Assembly: GCA_964035575.1 (NCBI GenBank)
Contig: OZ037928.1
Span: forward strand, 992,001-1,056,000
DNA: 64,000 bases
Direction of reading: 5' to 3'
Source of the DNA: Rhynchopus sp. YZ270_cl-10
Taxonomy: Eukaryota; Euglenozoa; Diplonemea; Diplonemida; Diplonemidae
A program made the translations under genes and the position numbers. Positions 1-14,109 of the stretch are shown one piece after another. The notes under the pieces were generated by a model. It was not told the origin of the DNA. It searched no databases and worked only from the letters and a program-made list of their open reading frames with translations. The stretch's first letter is position 1. Each line of letters starts with the position of its first letter.

Positions 1-1110
1 CCTTTTAGACGCAACAAAGCGATGCGTTCAAAAGCGTCCTTTTACACGCAACAAAGCGATGCGTTCAAAAGCGTCCCTTTACACGCAACAAAGCGATGCG
101 TTCAAAAGCGTCCCTTCTACACGCAACAAAGCGATGCGTTCTAAAGCGTCCCTTTTACACGCAACAAAGCGATGCGTTCAAAAGCGTCCCTTTACACGCA
201 ACAAAGCGATGCGTTCAAAAGCGTCCCTTCTACACGCAACAAAGCGATGCGTTCTAAAGCGTCCCTTTTACACGCAACAAAGCGATGCGTTCAAAAGCGT
301 CCCTTTTACACGCAACAAAGCGATGCGTTGAAAAGCGTCCCTTTTACACGCAACAAAGCGATGCGTTCAAAAGCGTCCCTTTTACGCGCAACAAAGCGAT
401 GAGTTCAAAAGCGTACCTTTTACACGCAACAAAGCGATGCGTTCAAAAGCGTCCCTTTTACACGCAACAAAGCGATGCGTTCTAAAGCGTCCCTTTTACA
501 CGCAACAAAGGGATGCGTTCAAAAGCGTCCTTTTAGACGCAACAAAGCGATGAGTTCAAAAGAGTCCTTTTACACGCAACAAAGCGATGCGTTCAAAAGC
601 GTCCCTTTTACACGCAACAAAGCGATGCGTTCAAAAGCGTCCTTTTAGACGCAACAAAGCGATGCGTTCAAAAGCGTCCCTTCTACACGCGACAAAGCGA
701 TGCGTTCAAAAGCGTCCTTTTACACGCAACAAAGCGATGCGTTCAAAAGCGTCCTTTTACACGCAACAAAGCGATGCGTTCAAAAGCGTCCTTTTACACG
801 CAACAAAGCGATGCGTTCAAAAGCGTCCTTTTACACGCAACAAAGCGATGCGTTCTAAAGCGTCCCTTCTACACGCGACAAAGCGATGCGTTCAAAAGCG
901 TCCTTTTACACGCAACAAAGCGATGCGGTCAAAAGTGTCCTTTTACACGCAACAAAGCGATGCGTTCAAAAGCGTCCTTTTACACGCAACAAAGCGATGC
1001 GTTCAAAAGCGTCCTTTTACACGCAACAAAGCGATGCGTTCAAAAGCGTCCTTTTACACGCAACAAAGCGATGCGTTCAAAAGCGTCCTTTTACACGCAA
1101 CAAAGCGATG
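1..1110. repeat. Higher-order satellite block, left copy
   Basis: This block contains a diagnostic series of variant units: GATGAGTTCAAAAGAGTCC near 548, the CGCGACAAAG units near 689 and 869, and GCGGTCAAAAGTGTCC near 925. The same series in the same order recurs about 9711 bp to the right. Shared rare variants in order indicate one large duplication or unequal exchange within the array. Confidence 0.85.
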
Positions 1111-4100
1111 CGTGCAAAAGCGTCCCTTTTACACACAACAAAGCGATGCGTTCAAAAGCGTCCCTTATACACGCAACAAAGCGATGCGTTCAAAAGCGTC
1201 CCTTATACACGCAACAAAGCGATGCGTTCAAAAGCGTCCTTTTACACGCAACAAAGCGATGCGTTCAAAAGCGTCCCTTATACACGCAACAAAGCGATGC
1301 GTTCAAAAGCGTCCTTTTAGACGCAACAAAGCGATGCGTTCAAAAGCGTCCTTTTACACGCAACAAAGCGATGCGTTCAAAAGCGTCCTTTTACACGCAA
1401 CAAAGCGATGCGTTCAAAAGCGTCCCTTTTACACGCAACAAAGCGATGCGTTCAAAAGCGTCCTTTTACACGCAACAAAGCGATGCGTTCAAAAGCGTCC
1501 TTTTACACACAACAAAGCGATGCGTTCAAAAGCGTCCCTTATACACGCAACAAAGCGATGCGTTCAAAAGCGTCCTTTTAGACGCAACAAAGCGATGCGT
1601 TCAAAAGCGTCCTTTTACACGCAACAAAGCGATGCGTTCAAAAGCGTCCCTTCTACACGCAACAAAGCGATGCGTTCAAAAGCGTCCTTTTAGACGCAAC
1701 AAAGCGATGCGTTCAAAAGCGTCCTTTTACACGCAACAAAGCGATGCGTTCAAAAGCGTCCTTTTACACACAACAAAGCGATGCGTTCAAAAGCGTCCCT
1801 TTTACACGCAACAAAGCGATGCGTTCAAAAGCGTCCTTTTACACGCAACAAAGGGATGCGTTCAAAAGCGTCCTTTTACACACAACAAAGCGATGCGTTC
1901 AAAAGCGTCCTTTTAGACGCAACAAAGCGATGCGTTCAAAAGCGTCCTTTTACACGCAACAAAGCGATGCGTTCAAAAGCGTCCTTTTACACACAACAAA
2001 GCGATGCGTTCAAAAGCGTCCTTTTACACACAACAAAGCGATGCGTTCAAAAGCGTCCCTTCTACACGCAACAAAGCGATGCGTTCAAAAGCGTACCTTT
2101 TACACGCAACAAAGCGATGCGTTCAAAAGCGTCCCTTTACACGCAACAAAGCGATGCGTTCAAAAGCGTCCCTTCTACACGCAACAAAGCGATGCGTTCA
2201 AAAGCGTCCCTTTTACACGCAACAAAGCGATGCGTTCAAAAGCGTCCCTTTTACACGCAACAAAGCGATGCGTTCAAAAGCGTCCCTTTTACACGCAACA
2301 AAGCGATGCGTTCAAAAGCGTCCCTTTACACGCAACAAAGCGATGCGTTCAAAAGCGTCCCTTCTACACGCAACAAAGCGATGCGTTCTAAAGCGTCCCT
2401 TTTACACGCAACAAAGCGATGCGTTCAAAAGCGTCCCTTTTACACGCAACAAAGCGATGCGTTCTAAAGCGTCCCTTTTACACGCAACAAAGCGATGCGT
2501 TGAAAAGCGTCCCTTTTACACGCAACAAAGCGATGCGTTCAAAAGCGTCCCTTTTACGCGCAACAAAGCGATGAGTTCAAAAGCGTACCTTTTACACGCA
2601 ACAAAGCGATGCGTTCAAAAGCGTCCCTTTTACACGCAACAAAGCGATGCGTTCTAAAGCGTCCCTTTTACACGCAACAAAGCGATGCGTTCAAAAGCGT
2701 CCCTTTTACACGCAACAAAGCGATGCGTTCAAAAGCGTCCCTTCTACACGCAACAAAGCGATGCGTTCAAAAGCGTCCCTTTTAGACGCAACAAAGCGAT
2801 GCGTTCAAAAGCGTCCTTTTACACACAACAAAGCGATGCGTTCAAAAGCGTCCCTTTTACACGCAACAAAGCGATGCGTTCTAAAGCGTACCTTTTACAC
2901 GCAACAAAGCGATGCGTTCAAAAGCGTACCTTTTACACGCAACAAAGCGATGCGTTCAAAAGCGTCCCTTTTACACGCAACAAAGCGATGCGTTCAAAAG
3001 CGTCCCTTTTAGACGCAACAAAGCGATGCGTTCAAAAGCGTCCTTTTACACGCAACAAAGCGATGCGTTCAAAAGCGTCCTTTTACACGCAACAAAGCGA
3101 TGCGTTCAAAAGCGTCCTTTTACACGCAACAAAGCGATGCGTTCAAAAGCGTCCTTTTACACGCAACAAAGCGATGCGTTCAAAAGCGTCCCTTTTACAC
3201 ACAACAAAGCGATGCGTTCAAAAGCGTCCTTTTACACGCAACAAAGCGATGCGTTCAAAAGCGTCCTTTTACACGCAACAAAGCGATGCGTTCAAAAGCG
3301 TCCTTTTACACGCAACAAAGCGATGCGTTCAAAAGCGTCCCTTTTACACGCAACAAAGCGATGCGTTCAAAAGCGTCCCTTCTACACGCAACAAAGCGAT
3401 GCGTTCAAAAGCGTCCCTTTTACACGCAACAAAGCGATGCGTTCAAAAGCGTCCCTTTACACGCAACAAAGCGATGCGTTCAAAAGCGTCCCTTCTACAC
3501 GCAACAAAGCGATGCGTTCAAAAGCGTCCTTTTACACGCAACAAAGCGATGCGTTCAAAAGCGTCCTTTTACACGCAACAAAGCGATGCGTTCAAAAGCG
3601 TCCCTTTTACACGCAACAAAGCGATGCGTTCAAAAGCGTCCCTTCTACACGCAACAAAGCGATGCGTTCAAAAGCGTCCCTTTTACACGCAACAAAGCGA
3701 TGCGTTCAAAAGCGTCCCTTTTACACGCAACAAAGCGATGCGTTCAAAAGCGTACCTTTTACACGCAACAAAGCGATGCGTTCAAAAGCGTCCCTTTTAC
3801 ACGCAACAAAGCGATGCGTTCAAAAGCGTCCCTTTTACACGCAACAAAGCGATGCGTTCAAAAGCGTCCCTTCTACACGCAACAAAGCGATGCGTTCAAA
3901 AGCGTCCCTTTTACACGCAACAAAGCGATGCGTTCAAAAGCGTCCCTTTTACACGCAACAAAGCGATGCGTTCAAAAGCGTCCCTTCTACACGCAACAAA
4001 GGGATGCGTTCAAAAGAGTCCTTTTACACGCAACAAAGCGATGCGTTCAAAAGCGTCCCTTTTACACGCAACAAAGCGATGCGTTCAAAAGCGTCCCTTC

Positions 4101-7100
4101 TACACGCAACAAAGCGATGCGTTCAAAAGCGTCCCTTTTACACGCAACAAAGCGATGCGTTCAAAAGCGTCCCTTTTACACGCAACAAAGCGATGCGTTC
4201 AAAAGCGTCCCTTTTACACGCAACAAAGCGATGCGTTCAAAAGCGTCCCTTTTACACGCAACAAAGCGATGCGTTCAAAAGCGTCCCTTTACACGCAACA
4301 AAGCGATGCGTTCAAAAGCGTCCCTTCTACACGCAACAAAGCGATGCGTTCTAAAGCGTCCCTTTTACACGCAACAAAGCGATGCGTTCAAAAGCGTCCC
4401 TTTTACACGCAACAAAGCGATGCGTTGAAAAGCGTCCCTTTTACACGCAACAAAGCGATGCGTTCTAAAGCGTCCCTTTTACACGCAACAAAGCGATGCG
4501 TTGAAAAGCGTCCCTTTTACACGCAACAAAGCGATGCGTTCAAAAGCGTCCCTTCTACACGCAACAAAGCGATGCGTTCAAAAGCGTCCCTTTTACACGC
4601 AACAAAGCGATGCGTTCAAAAGCGTCCCTTTTACACGCAACAAAGCGATGCGTTCAAAAGCGTCCCTTTTACACGCAACAAAGCGATGCGTTCAAAAGCG
4701 TCCCTTTTACACGCAACAAAGCGATGCGTTCAAAAGCGTCCCTTTTACACGCAACAAAGCGATGCGTTCAAAAGCGTCCCTTTACACGCAACAAAGCGAT
4801 GCGTTCAAAAGCGTCCCTTCTACACGCAACAAAGCGATGCGTTCTAAAGCGTCCCTTTTACACGCAACAAAGCGATGCGTTCAAAAGCGTCCCTTTTACA
4901 CGCAACAAAGCGATGCGTTCTAAAGCGTCCCTTTTACACGCAACAAAGCGATGAGTTCAAAAGCGTACCTTTTACACGCAACAAAGCGATGCGTTCAAAA
5001 GCGTCCCTTTTACACGCAACAAAGCGATGCGTTCTAAAGCGTCCCTTTTACACGCAACAAAGGGATGCGTTCAAAAGAGTCCTTTTACACGCAACAAAGC
5101 GATGCGTTCAAAAGCGTCCCTTTTACACGCAACAAAGCGATGCGTTCAAAAGCGTCCCTTCTACACGCAACAAAGCGATGCGTTCAAAAGCGTCCCTTTT
5201 AGACGCAACAAAGCGATGCGTTCAAAAGCGTCCTTTTACACACAACAAAGCGATGCGTTCAAAAGCGTCCCTTTTACACGCAACAAAGCGATGCGTTCTA
5301 AAGCGTACCTTTTACACGCAACAAAGCGATGCGTTCAAAAGCGTCCCTTTTACACGCAACAAAGCGATGCGTTCTAAAGCGTACCTTTTACACGCAACAA
5401 AGCGATGCGTTCAAAAGCGTCCCTTTTACACGCAACAAAGCGATGCGTTCAAAAGCGTCCTTTTACACGCAACAAAGCGATGCGTTCAAAAGCGTCCTTT
5501 TACACGCAACAAAGCGATGCGTTCAAAAGCGTCCTTTTACACGCAACAAAGCGATGCGTTCAAAAGCGTCCCTTTTACACACAACAAAGCGATGCGTTCA
5601 AAAGCGTCCTTTTACACGCAACAAAGCGATGCGTTCAAAAGCGTCCTTTTACACGCAACAAAGCGATGCGTTCAAAAGCGTCCTTTTACACGCAACAAAG
5701 CGATGCGTTCAAAAGCGTCCCTTTTACACGCAACAAAGCGATGCGTTCAAAAGCGTCCCTTCTACACGCAACAAAGCGATGCGTTCAAAAGCGTCCCTTT
5801 TACACGCAACAAAGCGATGCGTTCAAAAGCGTCCCTTTACACGCAACAAAGCGATGCGTTCAAAAGCGTCCCTTCTACACGCAACAAAGCGATGCGTTCA
5901 AAAGCGTCCTTTTACACGCAACAAAGCGATGCGTTCAAAAGCGTCCTTTTACACGCAACAAAGCGATGCGTTCAAAAGCGTCCCTTTTACACGCAACAAA
6001 GCGATGCGTTCAAAAGCGTCCTTTTACACGCAACAAAGCGATGCGTTCAAAAGCGTCCCTTTTACACGCAACAAAGCGATGCGTTCAAAAGCGTCCCTTC
6101 TACACGCAACAAAGCGATGCGTTCAAAAGCGTCCCTTCTACACGCAACAAAGCGATGCGTTCAAAAGCGTCCCTTTTACACGCAACAAAGCGATGCGTTC
6201 AAAAGCGTCCCTTTTACACGCAACAAAGCGATGCGTTCAAAAGCGTCCCTTTTACACGCAACAAAGCGATGCGTTCAAAAGCGTCCCTTTTACACGCAAC
6301 AAAGCGATGCGTTCAAAAGCGTCCCTTCTACACGCAACAAAGCGATGCGTTCAAAAGCGTCCCTTTTAGACGCAACAAAGCGATGCGTTCAAAAGCGTCC
6401 TTTTACACACAACAAAGCGATGCGTTCAAAAGCGTCCTTTTACACGCAACAAAGCGATGCGTTCAAAAGCGTCCTTTTACACGCAACAAAGCGATGCGTT
6501 CAAAAGCGTCCCTTTTACACGCAACAAAGCGATGCGTTCAAAAGCGTCCCTTTTACACGCAACAAAGCGATGCGTTCAAAAGCGTCCCTTTTACACGCAA
6601 CAAAGCGATGCGTTCAAAAGCGTCCCTTTTAGACGCAACAAAGCGATGCGTTCAAAAGCGTCCTTTTACACACAACAAAGCGATGCGTTCAAAAGCGTCC
6701 CTTCTACACGCAACAAAGCGATGCGTTCAAAAGCGTCCTTTTACACGCAACAAAGCGATGCGTTCAAAAGCGTCCCTTTTACACGCAACAAAGCGATGCG
6801 TTCAAAAGCGTCCCTTCTACACGCAACAAAGCGATGCGTTCAAAAGCGTCCCTTTTACACGCAACAAAGCGATGCGTTCAAAAGCGTCCCTTTACACGCA
6901 ACAAAGCGATGCGTTCAAAAGCGTCCCTTCTACACGCAACAAAGCGATGCGTTCAAAAGCGTCCTTTTACACGCAACAAAGCGATGCGTTCAAAAGCGTC
7001 CTTTTACACGCAACAAAGCGATGCGTTCAAAAGCGTCCCTTTTACACGCAACAAAGCGATGCGTTCAAAAGCGTCCCTTCTACACGCAACAAAGCGATGC

Positions 7101-9711
7101 GTTCAAAAGCGTCCCTTTTACACGCAACAAAGCGATGCGTTCAAAAGCGTCCCTTTTACACGCAACAAAGCGATGCGTTCAAAAGCGTCCCTTTTACACG
7201 CAACAAAGCGATGCGTTCAAAAGCGTCCCTTTTACACGCAACAAAGCGATGCGTTCAAAAGCGTCCCTTCTACACGCAACAAAGCGATGCGTTCAAAAGC
7301 GTCCCTTTTAGACGCAACAAAGCGATGCGTTCAAAAGCGTCCTTTTACACACAACAAAGCGATGCGTTCAAAAGCGTCCTTTTACACGCAACAAAGCGAT
7401 GCGTTCAAAAGCGTCCTTTTACACGCAACAAAGCGATGCGTTCAAAAGCGTCCCTTTTACACGCAACAAAGCGATGCGTTCAAAAGCGTCCCTTTTACAC
7501 GCAACAAAGCGATGCGTTCAAAAGCGTCCCTTTTACACGCAACAAAGCGATGCGTTCAAAAGCGTCCCTTTTAGACGCAACAAAGCGATGCGTTCAAAAG
7601 CGTCCTTTTACACACAACAAAGCGATGCGTTCAAAAGCGTCCCTTCTACACGCAACAAAGCGATGCGTTCAAAAGCGTCCCTTTTACACGCAACAAAGCG
7701 ATGCGTTCAAAAGCGTCCCTTTTACACGCAACAAAGCGATGCGTTCAAAAGCGTCCCTTTTACACGCAACAAAGCGATGCGTTCTAAAGCGTACCTTTTA
7801 CACGCAACAAAGCGATGCGTTCAAAAGCGTCCCTTTTACACGCAACAAAGCGATGCGTTCAAAAGCGTCCCTTTTACACGCAACAAAGCGATGCGTTCAA
7901 AAGCGTCCCTTTTAGACGCAACAAAGCGATGCGTTCAAAAGCGTCCTTTTACACACAACAAAGCGATGCGTTCAAAAGCGTCCTTTTACACACAACAAAG
8001 CGATGCGTTCAAAAGCGTCCTTTTACACGCAACAAAGCGATGCGTTCAAAAGCGTCCCTTTTACACGCAACAAAGCGATGCGTTCAAAAGCGTCCCTTTT
8101 ACACGCAACAAAGCGATGCGTTCAAAAGCGTCCCTTTTACACGCAACAAAGCGATGCGTTCAAAAGCGTCCCTTTTAGACGCAACAAAGCGATGCGTTCA
8201 AAAGCGTCCTTTTACACACAACAAAGCGATGCGTTCAAAAGCGTCCCTTTTAGACGCAACAAAGCGATGCGTTCAAAAGCGTCCTTTTACACACAACAAA
8301 GCGATGCGTTCAAAAGCGTCCCTTTTACACGCAACAAAGCGATGCGTTCAAAAGCGTCCCTTTTACACGCAACAAAGCGATGCGTTCAAAAGCGTCCCTT
8401 TTACACGCAACAAAGCGATGCGTTCAAAAGCGTCCTTTTACACGCAACAAAGCGATGCGTTCAAAAGCGTCCTTTTACACGCAACAAAGCGATGCGTTCA
8501 AAAGCGTCCCTTTTACACGCAACAAAGCGATGCGTTCAAAAGCGTCCCTTTTACACACAACAAAGCGATGCGTTCAAAAGCGTCCCTTATACACGCAACA
8601 AAGCGATGCGTTCAAAAGCGTCCTTTTACACGCAACAAAGCGATGCGTTCAAAAGCGTCCCTTATACACGCAACAAAGCGATGCGTTCAAAAGCGTCCTT
8701 TTAGACGCAACAAAGCGATGCGTTCAAAAGCGTCCTTTTACACGCAACAAAGCGATGCGTTCAAAAGCGTCCTTTTACACGCAACAAAGCGATGCGTTCA
8801 AAAGCGTCCCTTTTACACGCAACAAAGCGATGCGTTCAAAAGCGTCCCTTCTACACGCAACAAAGCGATGCGTTCAAAAGCGTCCTTTTAGACGCAACAA
8901 AGCGATGCGTTCAAAAGCGTCCTTTTACACGCAACAAAGCGATGCGTTCAAAAGCGTCCTTTTACACACAACAAAGCGATGCGTTCAAAAGCGTCCCTTC
9001 TACACGCAACAAAGCGATGCGTTCAAAAGCGTCCCTTTTACACGCAACAAAGCGATGCGTTCAAAAGCGTCCCTTTTACACGCAACAAAGCGATGCGTTC
9101 AAAAGCGTCCTTTTACACACAACAAAGCGATGCGTTCAAAAGCGTCCTTTTAGACGCAACAAAGCGATGCGTTCAAAAGCGTCCTTTTACACGCAACAAA
9201 GCGATGCGTTCAAAAGCGTCCTTTTACACACAACAAAGCGATGCGTTCAAAAGCGTCCTTTTACACACAACAAAGCGATGCGTTCAAAAGCGTCCCTTTA
9301 CACGCAACAAAGCGATGCGTTCAAAAGCGTCCCTTTTACACGCAACAAAGCGATGCGTTCAAAAGCGTCCCTTTTACACGCAACAAAGCGATGCGTTCAA
9401 AAGCGTCCCTTTTACACGCAACAAAGCGATGCGTTCAAAAGCGTCCCTTTACACGCAACAAAGCGATGCGTTCAAAAGCGTCCCTTCTACACGCAACAAA
9501 GCGATGCGTTCTAAAGCGTCCCTTTTACACGCAACAAAGCGATGCGTTCAAAAGCGTCCCTTTTACACGCAACAAAGCGATGCGTTGAAAAGCGTCCCTT
9601 TTACACGCAACAAAGCGATGCGTTCAAAAGCGTCCCTTTTACACGCAACAAAGCGATGCGTTGAAAAGCGTCCCTTTTACACGCAACAAAGCGATGCGTT
9701 CAAAAGCGTCC

Positions 9712-10821
9712 CTTTACACGCAACAAAGCGATGCGTTCAAAAGCGTCCCTTCTACACGCAACAAAGCGATGCGTTCTAAAGCGTCCCTTTTACACGCAAC
9801 AAAGCGATGCGTTCAAAAGCGTCCCTTTTACACGCAACAAAGCGATGCGTTCAAAAGCGTCCCTTTTACACGCAACAAAGCGATGCGTTCAAAAGCGTCC
9901 CTTTACACGCAACAAAGCGATGCGTTCAAAAGCGTCCCTTCTACACGCAACAAAGCGATGCGTTCTAAAGCGTCCCTTTTACACGCAACAAAGCGATGCG
10001 TTCAAAAGCGTCCCTTTTACACGCAACAAAGCGATGCGTTGAAAAGCGTCCCTTTTACACGCAACAAAGCGATGCGTTCAAAAGCGTCCCTTTTACGCGC
10101 AACAAAGCGATGAGTTCAAAAGCGTACCTTTTACACGCAACAAAGCGATGCGTTCAAAAGCGTCCCTTTTACACGCAACAAAGCGATGCGTTCTAAAGCG
10201 TCCCTTTTACACGCAACAAAGGGATGCGTTCAAAAGCGTCCTTTTAGACGCAACAAAGCGATGAGTTCAAAAGAGTCCTTTTACACGCAACAAAGCGATG
10301 CGTTCAAAAGCGTCCCTTTTACACGCAACAAAGCGATGCGTTCAAAAGCGTCCTTTTAGACGCAACAAAGCGATGCGTTCAAAAGCGTCCCTTCTACACG
10401 CGACAAAGCGATGCGTTCAAAAGCGTCCTTTTACACGCAACAAAGCGATGCGTTCAAAAGCGTCCTTTTACACGCAACAAAGCGATGCGTTCAAAAGCGT
10501 CCTTTTACACGCAACAAAGCGATGCGTTCAAAAGCGTCCTTTTACACGCAACAAAGCGATGCGTTCTAAAGCGTCCCTTCTACACGCGACAAAGCGATGC
10601 GTTCAAAAGCGTCCTTTTACACGCAACAAAGCGATGCGGTCAAAAGTGTCCTTTTACACGCAACAAAGCGATGCGTTCAAAAGCGTCCTTTTACACGCAA
10701 CAAAGCGATGCGTTCAAAAGCGTCCTTTTACACGCAACAAAGCGATGCGTTCAAAAGCGTCCTTTTACACGCAACAAAGCGATGCGTTCAAAAGCGTCCT
10801 TTTACACGCAACAAAGCGATG
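9712..10821. repeat. Higher-order satellite block, right copy
   Basis: Rare variant units seen in the first 1.1 kb recur here in the same order: GATGAGTTCAAAAGAGTCC near 10259, CGCGACAAAG near 10400 and 10580, GCGGTCAAAAGTGTCC near 10636. After about 10830 the two copies diverge, one using CACACAACAAAG units and the other not. Confidence 0.85.
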
Positions 10822-12741
10822 CGTGCAAAAGCGTCCCTTTTACACGCAACAAAGCGATGCGTTCTAAAGCGTCCCTTCTACACGCAACAAAGCGATGCGT
10901 TCAAAAGCGTCCCTTCTACACGCAACAAAGCGATGCGTTCAAAAGCGTCCTTTTACACGCAACAAAGCGATGCGTTCAAAAGCGTCCCTTTTACACGCAA
11001 CAAAGCGATGCGTTCAAAAGCGTCCCCTTTACACGCAACAAAGCGATGCGTTCAAAAGCGTCCCTTTTACACGCAACAAAGCGATGCGTTCTAAAGCGTC
11101 CTTTTACACGCAACAAAGCGATGCGTTCAAAAGCGTCCTTTTACACGCAACAAAGCGATGCGTTCAAAAGCGTCCCTTTTACACGCAACAAAGCGATGCG
11201 TTCAAAAGCGTCCCTTTTACACGCAACAAAGCGATGCGTGCAAAAGCGTCCCTTTTACACGCAACAAAGCGATGCGTTCTAAAGCGTCCCTTTTACACGC
11301 AACAAAGCGATGCGTTCTAAAGCGTACCTTTTACACGCAACAAAGCGATGCGTTCAAAAGCGTCCCTTCTACACGCAACAAAGCGATGCGTGCAAAAGCG
11401 TCCCTTTACACACAACAAAGCGATGCGTTCAAAAGCGTCCCTTTTACACGCAACAAAGCGATGCGTTCGAAAGCGTCCCTTTTACACACAACAAAGCGAT
11501 GCGTGCAAAAGCGTCCTTTTACACACAACAAAGCGCTGTGTTCAAAAGCGTCCCTTTTACACGCAACAAAGCGATGCGTTCGAAAGAGTCCCTTTTACAC
11601 ACAACAAAGCGATGCGTGCAAAAGCGTCCTTTTACACACAACAAAGCGATGCGTGCAAAAGCGTCCCTTTTACACGCAACAAAGCGATGCGTTCGAAAGA
11701 GTCCCTTTTACACACAACAAAGCGATGCGTGCAAAAGCGTCCTTTTACACACAACAAAGCGCTGTGTTCAAAAGCGTCCCTTTTACACGCAACAAAGCGA
11801 TGCGTTCAAAAGCGTCCCTTTACACGCAACAAAGCGATGCGTGCAAAAGCGTCCCTTTACACGCAACAAAGCGATGCGTTCGAAAGCGTCCCTTTTACAC
11901 GCAACAAAGCGATGTGTTCAAAAGCGTCCCTTTTACACGCAACAAAGCGATGCGTTCGAAAGCGTCCCTTTACACGCAACAAAGCGATGCGTTCAAAAGC
12001 GTCCTTTTAGACGCAACAAAGCGATGCGTTCAAAAGCGTCCCCTTTACACGCAACAAAGCGATGCGTTCAAAAGCGTCCCTTTTACACGCAACAAAGCGA
12101 TGCGTGCAAAAGCGTCCCTTTACACGCAACAAAGCGATGCGTTCGAAAGCGTCCCTTTTACACGCAACAAAGCGATGTGTTCAAAAGCGTCCCTTTTACA
12201 CGCAACAAAGCGATGCGTTCGAAAGCGTCCCTTTACACGCAACAAAGCGATGCGTTCAAAAGCGTCCTTTTAGACGCAACAAAGCGATGCGTTCAAAAGC
12301 GTCCCCTTTACACGCAACAAAGCGATGCGTGCAAAAGCGTCCCTTTACACGCAACAAAGCGATGCGTTCGAAAGCGTCCCTTTTACACGCAACAAAGCGA
12401 TGCGTTCAAAAGCGTCCCTTTACACGCAACAAAGCGATGCGTTCAAAAGCGTCCCTTTTACACGCAACAAAGCGATGCGTGCAAAAGCGTCCCTTTACAC
12501 GCAACAAAGCGATGCGTTCGAAAGCGTCCCTTTTACACGCAACAAAGCGATGCGTTCAAAAGCGTCCCTTTACACGCAACAAAGCGATGCGTTCAAAAGC
12601 GTCCCTTTTACACACAACAAAGCGATGCGTTCGAAAGCGTCCCTTTTACACGCAACAAAGCGATGCGTTCAAAAGCGTCCCCTTTACACGGAGCAAAGCG
12701 ATGCGTTCTTTTTGAGTGTGTATGTAATGGACTTACCCCCT

Positions 12742-12760
12742 GAGTCCGACACTCGGACTC
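12742..12760. other. Perfect short hairpin beside the satellite
   Basis: An 8-bp arm GAGTCCGA, loop CAC and arm TCGGACTC lie 30 bp outside the end of the satellite. No gene with a clear end lies nearby, so a terminator role is not supported. It may mark the original edge of the array. Confidence 0.5.
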
Positions 12761-12904
12761 TGAGACGTGAAATCTTTGTGCGGGGGAGAGGGGGTCAGAG
12801 TGGTCGTGGATGTCAAAATATGCAATTTTGCTAATCCTTAACACTCCCTATTGATCGTGGTTGATGTAAGCAAAGATCTGAAAGAAACGAGGTACCCACC
12901 AACC

Positions 12905-13175
12905 TGTGGCAACAAACACAACCAACACAACGCAACCGTTGTGCACGTTACGATATCTATGCAACGAACGCAACGCATCCAACGCAACGGAACCGCTGTG
13001 TACGCAACGATGGGAACGTTACCAACCAAACACAACCAACGCAACGCAATGCAACCGCTCCGTTCGTTACGCTCTCTACGTAGTGATCTCTACACAACGA
13101 ACGCAACGCATGCAACGCAACGCAACCGATGTGCACGTACCTATGTGTACGCAACGAGTGGTTACAAACCCCCCG
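12905..13175. repeat. Degenerate CAACG-rich tandem repeat
   Basis: Two blocks about 135 bp apart share AACGAACGCAACGCAT, CAACGCAACG and TGTGTACGCAACGA. The composition resembles the neighbouring satellite, but the units are not the 38-bp unit. I read this as an older related or flanking repeat. The rest of 12761-13550 holds no gene I can support. Confidence 0.6.
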
Positions 13176-13550
13176 CATGGTTCTAACACCGCTCTGGCAC
13201 GTTTCCCAAGCCGCAAACCCGGTTACCTGCCTGAAAAACTGGGTTTTTGGCCAAAACGTCTGTTTTGCCTGTAGAACCCTTAAGGACCCTTAAGGAACGC
13301 ACGGTTTCTAAGGCATTTTACACGTAAACTAGCGACACGAAAATAGGAAATTAAAACAAATCTCTGAGCGATCTGATTTGGTAGGGTCTGGATTTTTGGC
13401 CCAATCTTTCCAATGCCGAAAAAATCTTACACTTTGGCGCCTCTGCGAGAAATGCCATTTTTTGGGGTACCCCGTCGGGGGGGGATAGGGGGACAGGGGT
13501 ACGACACAAAAGCAACCTTAAAAACCTTAACACAGAGTGTTAAGGAATTT

Positions 13551-14010
13551 AAGCGCAATTTTATGAAAGGGTGCGCACTGTGGCTTCGCCAGAAAGTTTC
13601 GTTTTAGCAAAATAGGGAAGTAAAATTCACTGCAACTGAAGATAATTACCAACGAAAGTTCCATTTTTTGTAAACATTTTTTTTAGAAATGTTGCGTACC
13701 GTGGCTTCGCCAGGAACCTTTGGGTGCTGTGACCGCCGTTTCTTTTGTTAATGTACTGAGGTTACTGACTGGTGCAAATATCAACGAAGCCCGGAACTCC
13801 GCAGTTGGAGATCCGAGTAATGCTCACATCGCCAGAGTACCCCAACTTGAGCTGGGGTGGGGATCCGGGCGTGCGAAGTGCGCCCGGGCTCGGCCGAGTT
13901 TAAACGAAAACCCACAAAACCTATATAATCCGCTGTTGCATGGTCGACCGCGAGAAAATAAAAATGTGCACTTTTTTGCCCTATGCCCCCCTGTCAGCCA
14001 AAAACCCCGA
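13551..14010 (+). repeat. Dispersed repeat R1, copy 1
   Basis: About 460 bp from AAGCGCAATTTTATG to CAGCCAAAAACCCCGA is found again at 36504-36962 and, shorter and more diverged, at 43170-43545. Shared marks are GTACCGTGGCTTCGCCA, GACCGCCGTTTCTTTTG, the G+C-rich stretch with GGGGTGGGGATCCGGGCG, and a TATA-like CCTATATAATCC. There is no coding frame. It could be a short non-autonomous transposon or a mobile promoter-bearing segment; I cannot assign a class. Confidence 0.75.
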
Positions 14011-14109
14011 ATCCTCGAAAAAACACTGGTGTTACGAACACAAAAGAAAATATTAATTTTCAAAAAGTACCAAGAGTGTGACACCCCTCATCCCCCCTGC
14101 CCTTCCCCA

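Larger units (their letters stand above)
1..12709. repeat. Satellite array, unit about 38 bp
   Basis: About 330 head-to-tail units fill the window from its first base, so the array continues to the left. Each unit holds the core ACGCAACAAAGCGATGCGTT followed by CAAAAGCGTCC and a T-rich joint. Units are 37 or 38 bp depending on the number of C and T bases at the joint. Recurrent variants are CTTTTAGACGC, TTCTAAAGCG, GTTGAAAAGC, CTTATACACG and CACACAACAAAG. From about 11300 rightwards new variants appear (TTCGAAAG, GTGCAAAAG, GCTGTGTTC), and the last unit near 12685 is diverged, as is usual at a satellite edge. The consensus has no stop in the three forward frames, which explains the long apparent reading frames here. 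I do not regard them as genes. Confidence 0.97.

Noticed and set aside
59-12743. Long forward reading frames of up to 836 codons across the first 12.7 kb
   Set aside because: They are stop-free readings of a 38-bp satellite, open in all three forward phases, with a 38-residue period and no unique sequence.
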